Shown: in pieces, positions 1 through 9,695 of the stretch
Position numbering within the stretch: position 1 is the stretch's first letter
Layout of the letters: each line of letters starts with the position of its first letter
Assembly (NCBI GenBank): GCA_009363875.1
Contig: CM018690.1
Coordinates: 16,075,692 to 16,139,691, forward strand
Length of the DNA stretch: 64,000 bases
Source of the DNA: Mikania micrantha
Lineage: Eukaryota; Streptophyta; Magnoliopsida; Asterales; Asteraceae
Direction of reading: 5' to 3'
Program-made: the position numbers and the translations under genes
The notes under the pieces: generated by a model
Database searches by the model: none
Told to the model about the DNA's origin: nothing
The model's input: the letters and a program-made list of their open reading frames with translations, nothing else

Positions 1-109
1 TACCTTGGGATGATATAATCATGTATTACAATATCTTTATGACAAGCTTGCCACATTGAATTCAGTATCTAACGTTGTATTAGATGGGAATTGGGTGTCT
101 TGACATAAA

Positions 110-1060
110 ATATTTAAATAGACTTTAAACCTATCCTCTTTAGCTGATTAATTCATGAGATCTCTTCCTAACCTTTTAGTTAGAAGATAAGCTAAATTAA
201 GTTCTGATCTTGCAAATTCAACACATCATTCCATTCATGATTAATTCTCTAATCATGTTACGCTTGACACTTAAATGTCTAGACTTTTCATTATACACTT
301 GATTGTATATCTTAGCCAAGGTAGCTACACTATCGCATCTGATAGAAATTAATGATATCGGTTTTGAACACAAGGGAATCTCAAAGATCATATTTCTTAG
401 CCAATCAACTTTTTTTTTACCAGTTGTTGCTTAAGCTATAAATTCAGATTCCATCATCAAGTTGGTAATGCAAATTTATTTTCTTTGATGCCCATGCAAT
501 TGCATCACTACCAAGTAGGAATAGCCACCCACTTGTAGAAGAATGATCTTTCGTATTTGTTATCCAACTTGCCTCAGAATATCCTTTAATGACCGAAAGA
601 AAACCAAAATAAAACAAACAATAGTTCACTAATCATAGCACACATCAGACATCAAGTTGCCTTAGAATATTCCAACTATGAAATTGATTATCCTAATTAG
701 GCATAAGTCTGATGTTAGGAGCTATAGAGGTACTAACAGGAGAACAATTAATCCTAACTAATTCTCATTGTAGTGAGAATGAGTCATGGATATGTCATTG
801 TTACTTCTTTTAATCCTAATTCCAAGGATCCTATATACCTCCTCCATATCCTTCATTTCAAAGCTAGGCGACAATAATTTATTTGTCTCGTCAACCTAAT
901 TTTGGTTAGTAGCAAAGATTAATATGTCATTGACATATAGAAAATAATCACACTTACCAAAAGAGTCAAATCAATTTTAAGCACATTTATCTACTTGTTT
1001 CGAAGAAACCCATGAGATAAGAGTATCTTATCCAACTTTTATAACTAGCAAACTTGCTAG
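110..1060 (-). pseudogene. Decayed Ty1/copia pol fragment (RT to RNase H)
   Basis: Read on the minus strand, this stretch gives broken copia-type pol in the normal order. At about 925-945 the RT catalytic box reads LYVNDILIFATNQN, with N where YVDD has its first D. Next come KDMEEVYRILGIRIKRSN, the RNase H block GYSEASWITNTKDHSSTSGW (444-629), and near 200-330 the final RNase H stretch (SRHLSVKRNMIRELI). Stops and frameshifts separate the pieces, so no protein can be made. Upstream gag, protease and integrase are not recognisable in the window, and the element continues left of base 1 or was truncated. Confidence 0.85.
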
Positions 1061-2617
1061 ATATGTCACAAACAAATTCACCAATAGCTATTCTTAATTA
1101 ATTAAATTGGAAATAAAAAACTTCTATGTGCACCAATATGTGCAATTGTGCACAAAACATTGTATAATAAACCCAAATATTATATGAAATATTTGCGAAA
1201 CAAACTTAAGTATGCACATAAGTCTAATTCATATTATTTCTCGAACTAACTCAATTTTGAATTCCAATTTTGTTTTCCAGAAACCAAAATGTGCAATTCT
1301 GATATGTTCAAATTGAAATTAAAATCACATGCTTGCATGGAACATATAATCCACTTACGATCAAGTTTAAAACTCATATCTATAATCAATTAATGATCAA
1401 ATTTACAACTCATGTGGGAGCATTTTAAAATAAAGTATCCATAAATCCAAAATATTCAATATGTTCAATTCAAGAATTCGAATGTTATAATGCAATCTGG
1501 AAATTATTGGATTTATAATATACTTTGAAGGGGCCTAAGCACCATAGATCAAAGCACCATCATTAATAAATATCAATTTCCAGAATTAGATGTTGACCGA
1601 AAGCAATTCATCAAATGGGTTTTGGATGTTTGTCAGAAAATAATTTCTTGATTTTGATCAAGAACATATACGTACATATAGTTCAATTCATGTCCATCAA
1701 ATTAAACAAACCCACGTAATGGTGCTCTGAAATATATACAGAAGCATCAAATTAAAATGTATATCCAGTTTCAATATTAGCAATAAATCCATTTGATTTC
1801 CACAATATATGTAATCAATTATTTTGGTATAAAATTACTCATCTTACAAAATCAATTCGTTCGGTTCTGTTCGTGATTTCTAAACCAATTAGTAAGCAAC
1901 CCACTACACATTTCGAATGTGAATTTCAATTGATTTCAAAATTCAACAGATAGGGTTTTTAAGATCCCAATTGTAAACGTGAAAATCAAGTAATTTTACA
2001 AACGATGTGTAAATCACACAAATAGGTTTATCTTTGTTGGATATATAAACTTTTGAATCACGAAATTAACAATCAAATAGAAATCAAACCTGGAAACTTC
2101 AATTGATCTTCATGAAACAATTAAATACAAACCTGAAACTTGAATCTTTACAATCACAACTTGGATTATTCTCTGAATCATGAATTACTATCAGATAAAC
2201 CTATTTGTGGGTTACACACAATGGTTTATCGGATTAGACAGAGAATGTTTGTAGGAATTGAATTTGATGAATTTTGTGAATGTTCTTTCTTTGATGGTTC
2301 TGTAACTGTACATCCACATCAGAACATGGAATTCAATCGAGAGAAAATCAACCATTTTGTTCTGTGTGTTCTGCGCTATATATAGCCACACCCACATTTA
2401 TATTAGTGCATCTCTTTATTAATTTAATTGCAAGCCTGTATAAACTTAAAGTCTCTATTTATTTATAAGGCTATAATTAATAAAGCCCAAATAATATTAA
2501 TATTAAACGAACCCGCACTCCCGCGTCACAAAACTCGATTATTTATTAATATTATTATCTCAATTTACAAGTTAATCCAATATCCTAAAACTGTTGGTAG
2601 CACTAAAATTACCAACA
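1061..2617 (-). other. AT-rich stretch, possible LTR of the decayed copia element
   Basis: No coding sequence is recognisable. On the minus strand a sequence starting TGTTGGTAATTTTAG at 2617 has a good TATA box (GCTATATATAGC near 2372-2386) about 235 bases inside, which is LTR-like spacing. It lies on the expected 5' side of the minus-strand copia fragment. A degenerate tRNA-Met primer site may be present near 1720. No second LTR is in the window, so this is only a suggestion. Confidence 0.3.
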
Positions 2618-2975
2618 CGCAGTGGGTGTCCCGCGCATCCAGCGGGAGGCAACCCTTTGGCGGGGTTCAGCGGCCACACCGCCCCCTCACCGACGGCCTC
2701 CATTTCTCGCACCAAGCGGTCTCCGCTCCTCCCCTCATTCGTGATTTGTCAGCATTTGAAAACCCTCATTCGTGATTGGTCAACATTTGAAAAAGAGACC
2801 GTTTGAAGTGATGATGACACAATGGGTAATGTTTTTCAGTGGGGTGACCACTGTGGGGTATTAAGGTTTTCAGTTTAAAGATTATTGTTTGTTATGGATC
2901 GTTTGAAGTGACGATGACACAGTGAGTAATGTTTTTCAGTTTAAGTATCAACTTTGTAATTTGTTTGATATGGAT
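2618..2975. repeat. GC-rich patch followed by two short direct-repeat pairs
   Basis: Bases 2618-2735 are strikingly GC-rich against the AT-rich surroundings. They are followed by a 31-bp tandem pair (starting CCTCATTCGTGATT at 2733 and 2764), then a pair of about 45 bp (CGTTTGAAGTGATGATGACA near 2800 and 2900). The CAGTGGG...CCACTG character of the ends resembles a small non-autonomous DNA element, but I could not fix termini or a target duplication. Confidence 0.45.
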
Positions 2976-3068
2976 CATTTGACTTTCAGTTTAAAGATTA
3001 TTGTAAAAAAACAGAAGGCATGCGTATATAAATATATTTAATACTTAAAAGTCCATTTAATTTACAGA

Positions 3069-5748
3069 TTATAAACGTCGTGACATTAATTTGCCCAAAT
3101 TTGATATATCATTTGCTGTCAATGTTCCTGAGTTATCAACATCCAAATCCTTGAACCCTTCCATCACATTCATGATCAGCTGATCGTTAACCAACCCCAT
3201 CTCTTTCAGCTTAAACACCACGTATTCTGCAGGACTGCACAACAATTTTCAAAAAAATTTATTTTTTTTAATTAGTTGCTCTTTATATGATTTTTTTATA
3301 TGGGCATTTACATATTTCTCCTTCCAAATATCATTTATTACATATATACCCAAGTAAAAAAATCAATTACATATTTCTCCTTCAAGTATCATTTATTACA
3401 TATATAATCAAGTAAAAAAACCAATTACATATTTCTTATTTGTAAAAGATTTTCACCCCTCCAAATGAACTAATCAACTACATATTTCCCTTAGTGTAAT
3501 TAATTTTAAGAGTTAGCCAGATATGTAATAAATGTTTTCATTATGAGGATATATATAAATTAATAATCCTTTTTCTAACAGTGTTAATTGATATATATAT
3601 ATATATATGTGTGTGTGTGTATACATATATAAATAGGGGGATGTTCCATAGAAAACCTTCATATTTAAGAAAACTTAGAAACCTAATCACAATTGTTATT
3701 AATCAAATTCGTTTTTCATTTTTTATTTTACATTTTGTTTTATTATAAGGTTATATTTGTTAACAAAAAGAAAAAAATTAAAAAAATATATGTAATTCAT
3801 GTTATTACATATATGTAACTCATTTATTACATATATGTAACTTGTAAATTACATATATAAGTTACATATACGTAACTTTATTGGTTACATATACGTAATT
3901 TCATGATCTACATATTTTTATTAAAAACTTTTTTTTGTTTATAACATTTCTAAGCTAATTATAAAAAATCATGTAATTTTTTTTTAAAAATCGATTACTT
4001 AGTAGGAGTTTTCTTGGTTTTTCAAAAGTGATAAGTTTTCTTTTGAACCATCCCTTATATAAATATACATATATGTGTGTGTATATATATCATATAATAA
4101 CTCACCTTAATTGCGGTAACTCATTAATCCTGACAAAATTTACTTAAATCTTTGAAGTTTTTTCATGTCTTTTATTATACATAAATATGGGTTTCTTTTT
4201 GTGTTTTTGCTAATTCATCATCGTTTATGATCTTACGTCAGTGTAGGTGCCGTTACAATAAATATATAATTGCAGTGTAACGCAAACTGACACTTGTTTT
4301 AATTTCTAAAAGGTTGTAATTAGCAAAAACACAAAAAAGGAACTCTTATTTATGTATAATAAAAGTCATGAAAAAAAATTCAAAGATTTGGGTTGATTTT
4401 GCTAGGGTTAATAGGTTACCACAATTAAGGTGGGTTAACAACCGATCCTTACCCTATATATAGGATTGTGAACATATAATAACTGACTCTTAAAGCATAA
4501 ACCAAATAACTTTGCCAAGATGAAGTCAAATCTTGGATATTTTTTAAACATTATTGTAACATATGTACAACACGTTTTTCTTTTATAAGTTTGCGTAAAT
4601 TTATCATTATTTAAGACATAACATCATTGTAAGTTTTTAACTTACAACACTATAACTGATTTAAACCCAAAACTTACAACGATGTTACGTCAAACTCATA
4701 AAATAAGAAAATGTTGTAGATGTGTTACAATGATGCTTATAAAAAAAATCAAAGTGAAGTTATTTGTGTTAGTGTTTTAAGAGTGGATTTGTGTTAGTGT
4801 TTTAAGAGTGGATTGTTATATATTCACAATCAAGTATATAAATTGATATTGAATAATTAATCACTATATATACATATATTACCTGACACTGTTATCATTA
4901 TCAAGATCAGCATTCTCAATATCTTGAACAGTCATTTTCCTGTGAAGTACCCAATCAACAAGCTGTCTTTGTCTACTTTCGGTCCATAATTCTACCAAAT
5001 ATATGAAGAGTTGTGCTAAGGAGATGGTACTGGTTAAGATCCACACGACAGCAAACACTCGTCCACCGGTGGTTGTAAAGCTTTTATCCCCATAACCAAG
5101 TGTGGTTATGGTGGCACAAACACAATAATAAGCATCAATCACACTCATGTCTTCAACCACAATCAACACAACAATCCCAGCTATCACATGCAACACGATG
5201 AGCGCAAGAACGATAAGAAACTTTAGCTTCAGCTTATCAGATTCTTCTGCAGCCTCACTGAGCATTTGATCAGGATCAAATGCTTCATGAACTTGAATAG
5301 CTTTTACAAACATAGTTACCTCCTTTTCAACTATGTAATCTGCTGCTTTACTAAGAGCAAAACCCCCAAGAAACATGCCCAAAAACACGAAAACACAGGC
5401 CAAAACTTTTGCAAATTTGGTTTCTGGGACTAGATCTCCGTATCCTACGGTTGTCATTGTCACAACGCAGAAATACATCGAATCTAGGAGTTCATGTGTT
5501 TTCTTACCTGTGATTTGATCGCGAACAAGATAAAAACAAACGGTGCCTAGAGCTAAATAAGCACCCAAAAGTAGCGCGACTCGTTTTAAACTAAGATTGA
5601 CACCTGGGATTGATGGCGGAGGGGCGTGATCATTCCCATGACCTTCTTCTTGTCGATGCTTGCCTTTATGTTTATGTTTATGTTTATGTTTACGTTTGTG
5701 TTTTTCTTTTTTTATGAGTTTCGTGTCATCCGTGCCATCTTCAGCCAT
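3069..5748 (-). CDS. TPK1-like: Two-pore potassium channel, TPK1 type (two exons)
   Basis: The product is a tonoplast-type two-pore K+ channel that would release K+ from the vacuole under Ca2+ control. Exon 1 is 5748-4883 and exon 2 is 3234-3069. The intron (4882-3235) has GT and AG borders, and joining them gives 343 residues (Arabidopsis TPK1 is of similar length). Visible parts: a basic N-terminus with an HK repeat (14-31); TM1 about 56-75; pore 1 TTVGYGD at 99-105; TM2 about 113-137; TM3 about 175-198; pore 2 TTLGYGD at 215-221; TM4 about 231-253. Two EF-hands follow, with loops 281-292 (D, D, D, S, S, E) and 320-331 (D, D, S, T, T, D). The intron splits the first loop at Ser289. The 14-3-3 site of the RSxSxP kind found near the N-terminus of characterised TPK1 proteins is not seen. 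The ATG at 5748 is the only in-frame start upstream of TM1. The frame is intact, so the gene is probably functional. Confidence 0.93.
3634..4056. mobile_element. Foldback MITE in TPK intron (element G)
   Basis: The left end TAGGGGGATGTTCCATAGAA pairs imperfectly with the right end, whose reverse complement is TAAGGGATGGTTCAAAAGAA. Both sides are flanked by TA/TG-rich simple sequence. The centre is made of repeated TTACATATATGTAA-type palindromes. There is no coding capacity. Confidence 0.65.
4086..4460. mobile_element. Foldback MITE in TPK intron (element H)
   Basis: The two halves form a long imperfect hairpin. CACCTTAATTGCGGTAACTC on the left matches the reverse complement CACCTTAATTGTGGTAACCT on the right, and pairing continues inward for over 100 bases (TTATTATACATAAATA on both arms). 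The right end runs into CCCTATATATAGG, which is also the start of the next element. Confidence 0.7.
4461..4833. mobile_element. Foldback MITE in TPK intron (element A, same family as 37511-37893 and 60381-60760)
   Basis: It starts TAGGATTGTGAACATATAAT and ends in the complementary TGTTATATATTCACAATC. Both arms contain the family words AACTTTGCCAAGATGAAG, CATTGTAAC and CTTACAAC. A 24-bp tandem duplication (TTGTGTTAGTGTTTTAAGAG) lies near the right end at about 4766-4813. Confidence 0.75.
5676..5705 (-). repeat. In-frame hexanucleotide repeat coding for Lys-His
   Basis: Repeated TTTATG (plus strand) encodes alternating Lys and His in the N-terminus of the TPK channel. It is a coding microsatellite, so its length may vary between alleles. 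Confidence 0.8.
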
Positions 5749-6801
5749 GGGTTATATTGTACATATGCAGAATATATATATGTATTTCAAACAATCAATC
5801 GATCAAGAAATACATACATATGTAACGTATGGAATTGTTAAGATCATGTGCTAATATCTAAAACATTTTGAAATCAAAATTTTAATTTCTACAGATGCAA
5901 GATGTATGATGCATGCATAAGGGAAGAATAGGAATTGAATGCAAGAAATGAAGGAATGGGATAAGTTTTTAGGGTAAAATTTCAATGTACAAAACGTGTC
6001 TAATCCTTCATCTCCAGAGGATTGAAAGATCCGGCCATGAATCTTATCATGTGGCCATTTTCATGAAGGTTTATTTTTAGATTCATTCCATTGGCATCCC
6101 ATTTTTTTCGCACAATGAATTGTGCAAATTGCATCAATTGTATTTTGTATACTCGTTGGACATGTGAATTAATAAAATAGGCTTCTAAGACCAATCAATG
6201 TTGTCGGATTTACCACCAGCAAAGAGCTTACAAATTTGATCTTGGTTGCCGAGTGAAAGTTTCTTAGGAGGTACGCCATCAATCGTAGATATACTTTCGC
6301 ACAAACATATATTTAACTTATTAACCGTAAAGTTCCTCTCTTGTTTACAAGAATGCGCCGTGGTATATGAGGTTGGATGTTCGTGTTACGTTCTTGTATA
6401 AACCTGGTAAGATGGGTGGGTTGAGCCTAGTTGGATAACGGGTTCTTGTATGGATGGATTTTAAACAAAATCCATTTGGGTCTAAATGAGTTGTTTTTAA
6501 AAAGCTTTAATTTCGTTAAAGTTAAAATGAGTTATAATTAAACAAATCGTTTTTTAAATATTTTTTAGTGCATTTTCATCAAACTTATTATTAATAATTA
6601 TTATTCATTTAAATCTATTATATTTACATAGTTTTTAAGCCACCCAATCTTGACTCGTATTGTGTTAAGGAGTTATCAATCTTAACCCGTTCTATGTTAT
6701 GATGCTACATATTTCTACCCAAAATATAATACTTATTCACCCAAACCAAGTCATTTTCCTTGTTTTGGATTAAGATTGGCGGGTCTCTTCTTGTATAAAA
6801 C
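5749..6801 (-). promoter_or_regulatory. Upstream region of TPK gene
   Basis: This is the 5' flank of the channel gene. A TATATATA run lies at about 5771-5781, only about 25-30 bases from the ATG, which is too close for the usual plant TATA box. The true start site may therefore be further right. No other coding sequence is recognised; the small ORF at 6000-6194 has no recognisable features. Confidence 0.4.
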
Positions 6802-6804
6802 TAA

Positions 6805-7268
6805 GGGTTGTTTGATAGTGTCTTAATTAAAATTAAGAGACTATCTCTCAATGGTTTATAATCTATTAATGGTTAAGAGCATGTTTGGGATTTAATTTAA
6901 AAAAAGGCTTATGTAATAAAAATGTTTGGCAATAACAAAAGACATTTTTTGGTTTTAAATGTTTGAGTAAGGTTAAAACATTGTTTTTAAGAAGCTATAA
7001 TTTCTGTCATTTTGAAATGTTTTTTTTTTTAACTCACTTTTAAAAAGTTATAAGTTACTAATCACTTTTAACAAAAAGTGTTTTTTAAGTTAAATAAGCA
7101 ATCTCAAACATGTTCTAAGAGGTAACATTAAATCTGAATGATTAAGATGTTACTTATTAATGTTAACTTTTAACTATTCAGCTTTAAGTTAACTCTTAAC
7201 CATTAAGATCTTATAAATCATTAAGATGTAACCTCTTAATAAACGTTAAAAGGCTACCAAACAGCTCC
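6805..7268. mobile_element. Tourist-like (PIF/Harbinger) MITE, outer element
   Basis: The terminal inverted repeats are GGGTTGTTTGATAG and, reverse complemented, GGAGCTGTTTGGTAG. The flanking TAA duplication is at 6802-6804 and 7269-7271. Removing the nested element leaves about 220 bp, a typical size. The arms hold repeated TTAAGAGGTTA-type words. Confidence 0.8.
6877..7115. mobile_element. Tourist-like MITE nested inside the previous one
   Basis: The ends GAGCATGTTTGGGATT and GAACATGTTTGAGATT (reverse complement of the right end) are inverted repeats. The flanking TAA duplication is at 6874-6876 and 7116-7118. It inserted into the left-of-centre part of the outer MITE. Confidence 0.8.
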
Positions 7269-7271
7269 TAA

Positions 7272-8427
7272 CACAATCAATTTTAAATATGGCTAATTGA
7301 TATTTGATAGAGATTGAGAGAGGATGACACAATTTTTATGATTGAAGTTGGTTTTAGGTTTGCAAAGTCCAAAACCATATGGATTGGGCTTCATTGGCAT
7401 GGGTTCTTTTGTGGGTAAAATATTCGTGTACAAAATTAGTTGCCCACTAGGATGTATGCATGTGTTTGTTCAAAATCTTTCATGGAAAATGAACTCATGC
7501 TTCTATCATGTCTTCTTTACAGTTGGAAGTGTTTGACAAAATAAAATATCTTTTAAACATTATTTCTCACGTGTGTTGTTATTACATTTTCCAATTCATC
7601 GACAGATATTGAATTTTTGTATGATTAATTATCATATTAAATTTTATTTATCAAATATTATCCGAAACAAACTTGGGATAAAATTCTTAACCTGTACACA
7701 TAAAAGACACATATCATCTTTTTAACTAGACTTTCAATTTTTGCATTTTGTTGTTGATTTTATTTTATTCATATTCTCATTAATTAACATACCTAATTTA
7801 ATCGAACATTCCTAATCTAATTTACCGTCTTTATCAATTTTGGTTTGGTATTTATTGGTTGAAATAAATATATTACGATTTATAAATTATATTATTTTTA
7901 TTATATATTTAACCCGTGTAATACAAATAGTTATATGATAATGTCCTAATAGATAATTTTTTTTCTATAATTTAGATTCCACTGTTTTCCTTATCAAACT
8001 CTTATCTTTCTACCCTTTGTTGCGGATCAAATTAATATGAAAATTATATAAATAATAATTTTACTATTTTATTTCTACAAATTGTCAAAATCTGCTTTTA
8101 TAGTTACTTATCTAATCACGTCAATGTCATTTGTATTTTTTTCAAAGTTGTATGTTAACATCACAACGTGCGAGTAAGATTACTCGTTGTATACATATTC
8201 CATTCGATTGTTTTCACCTTATCTTGTTAAATCAATCTAACTCCTTTACTTGATTGTTGATATAAATGAATTTTAGATTTACTTTCTTCTATAACCAGCC
8301 AATCACACTTTTTATAGAATTAATGTCCATTGGAATGAGTACTATGAACCATATTAAACGCATATAACCTAAAAGGCCGTATTCTTGACCTAGAAGACAA
8401 ATAAATTACGCTACCAAGGTTGGCATG
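7272..8427. other. AT-rich intergenic DNA
   Basis: No gene, repeat structure or recognisable element was found. The ORF at 7342-7536 has no domain or codon pattern that would support it. Confidence 0.6.
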
Positions 8428-8432
8428 ACTAT

Positions 8433-8844
8433 TGAAGATGTATTAACTGGAATGTTCATAAATCTACTTCCGATTATTTAATCTCTATGTCATCATCCCT
8501 AGCTGAGCAAAGCAATGTCAATGTACTTTCTCTGAAAATGGGAAAGATGGTTTAGGGTTTTTTCTTTTGTGTGTGTGTGAAGATACTGGTTCGGAATGAA
8601 TGGAATTCTTTTCTCTTTCATTCGTATATATAAGAGATAGTGGGTCCTCGTATCTTTTTGTCAAGAAGAATTGGGGATCGTTCCTTATTGTAGGGCCCAC
8701 CATAACCGTTTTTGTTATTTTTTGTCTTGTTTGTTTTTTTCATGTGTGGGTACATCTGCATATTTATATGCACATGTATGTGTGTAAGCACAGATACTAT
8801 GACCATTAAGACTATTTTATTTTACAAATAGCCTTACGCCTTCA
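8433..8844 (-). repeat. 3' LTR of the Tat element
   Basis: This 412-bp copy is intact. It matches 19805-20018 joined to 24327-24526. It carries the minus-strand TATA box (TTATATATACG, about 8624-8634) used in the 5' copy. Confidence 0.92.
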
Positions 8845-8860
8845 AGTCCCCCCAGGACGG
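8845..8860 (-). promoter_or_regulatory. Polypurine tract of the Tat element
   Basis: On the minus strand the bases just before the 3' LTR read CCTGGGGGGACT. This is a plus-strand primer for reverse transcription and fixes the orientation of the element. Confidence 0.8.
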
Positions 8861-8957
8861 TGGTTTTGTCTATTCTCAAAATCATCTGGGATTTGTGAAT
8901 TATTCATATATATGTATATATGTACGCAGGTATATATATTTTTAATATATATATATA

Positions 8958-9398
8958 TAGGGTATGGTTAAAATGAAAACCACATCTCAATGAGAAAATC
9001 GCGAAAACCATGCAAAAATCACGTAAAACGAACGTATTTTTTTTTGAAATTTTTTTACATGTTTGTAACACTATTGGACACATTTTTATAAAAAAAATAA
9101 AAAAACGCCGACCAAATATTTTTAAAAAAAATATTTTATAAACCCACGTAAAACCTACGTAACAAAACTAAACATTTTTTTAGTTTTGTTACGTAGGTTT
9201 TACGTGGGTTTATAAAATATTTTTTAAAAAATATTTGGTCGGCGCTTTTTTTATTGTTTTTTATAAAAATGTGTCCAATAGTGTTACAAACATGTAAAAA
9301 AATTTCAAAAAAAAAGTTCGTTTTACGTGATTTTTGAATGGTTTTCGCGGTTTTCGCGGTTTTGTCATTGAGATGTGGTTTTCATTTAATCTTTTCCC

Positions 9399-9400
<2 letters not shown>
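8958..9400. mobile_element. Nearly perfect foldback element (element F)
   Basis: The arms 8958-9172 and 9179-9400 are almost complementary over their whole length; for example ACCTACGTAACAAAACTAAA faces TTTAGTTTTGTTACGTAGGT at the centre. The element is bounded by (TA)n on both sides (8943-8957 and 9402-9446). It lies between the antisense gene and the 3' LTR of the Tat element and was probably inserted there later. Confidence 0.8.

Positions 9401-9401
<1 letters not shown>

Positions 9402-9446
<45 letters not shown>
9402..9446. repeat. (AT)n microsatellite
   Basis: An uninterrupted AT dinucleotide run next to the foldback element. ORFs made of Tyr-Ile repeats here are artefacts. Confidence 0.95.
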
Positions 9447-9448
<2 letters not shown>

Positions 9449-9603
9449 GAGGCATGAGTTTGATAGTATCTTATGATGATTATTGGACGACTGTCTCTTC
9501 TATTACTCCTATTTAACTGCCAGTGACGTCTAGGATTTCCCCCATTAATATCCCGCCTTTATGGAAAATTCAAAAGTTAAATTTATTGTCCTTTCCCCCA
9601 ATG

Positions 9604-9612
9604 TATATATAT
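9604..9612 (+). promoter_or_regulatory. TATA box of the antisense gene
   Basis: TATATATAT lies 84 bases before the ATG at 9696, on the plus strand, and is followed by GCC. The spacing suits transcription starting near 9635-9645 and a leader of about 55 bases. Confidence 0.55.
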
Positions 9613-9695
9613 GCCTTCGATAGCGGAGATAAGTTTTATCAACATCTCTTTCTTAGTGTTTCTTTTGCTTATCCGCGTAATCTTTCTTCGTCTTC

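Larger units (their letters stand above)
3235..4882 (-). other. Intron of the TPK gene, filled with foldback elements
   Basis: This 1648-base intron has the donor GTAATAT and an acceptor ending TGCAG. Roughly three quarters of it is made of three adjacent inverted-repeat elements (3634-4056, 4086-4460, 4461-4833), separated by TA or TG microsatellite sequence. Confidence 0.85.

Noticed and set aside
2140..2385. 81-codon ORF on the plus strand
   Set aside because: It lies in probable LTR sequence, has an equally open frame on the other strand, and shows no recognisable motif.
9261..9516. Small ORFs with Tyr-Ile repeats
   Set aside because: They are translations of an AT microsatellite and hairpin arm, with no protein character. 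The same holds for 34652-34843 and 37418-37603.
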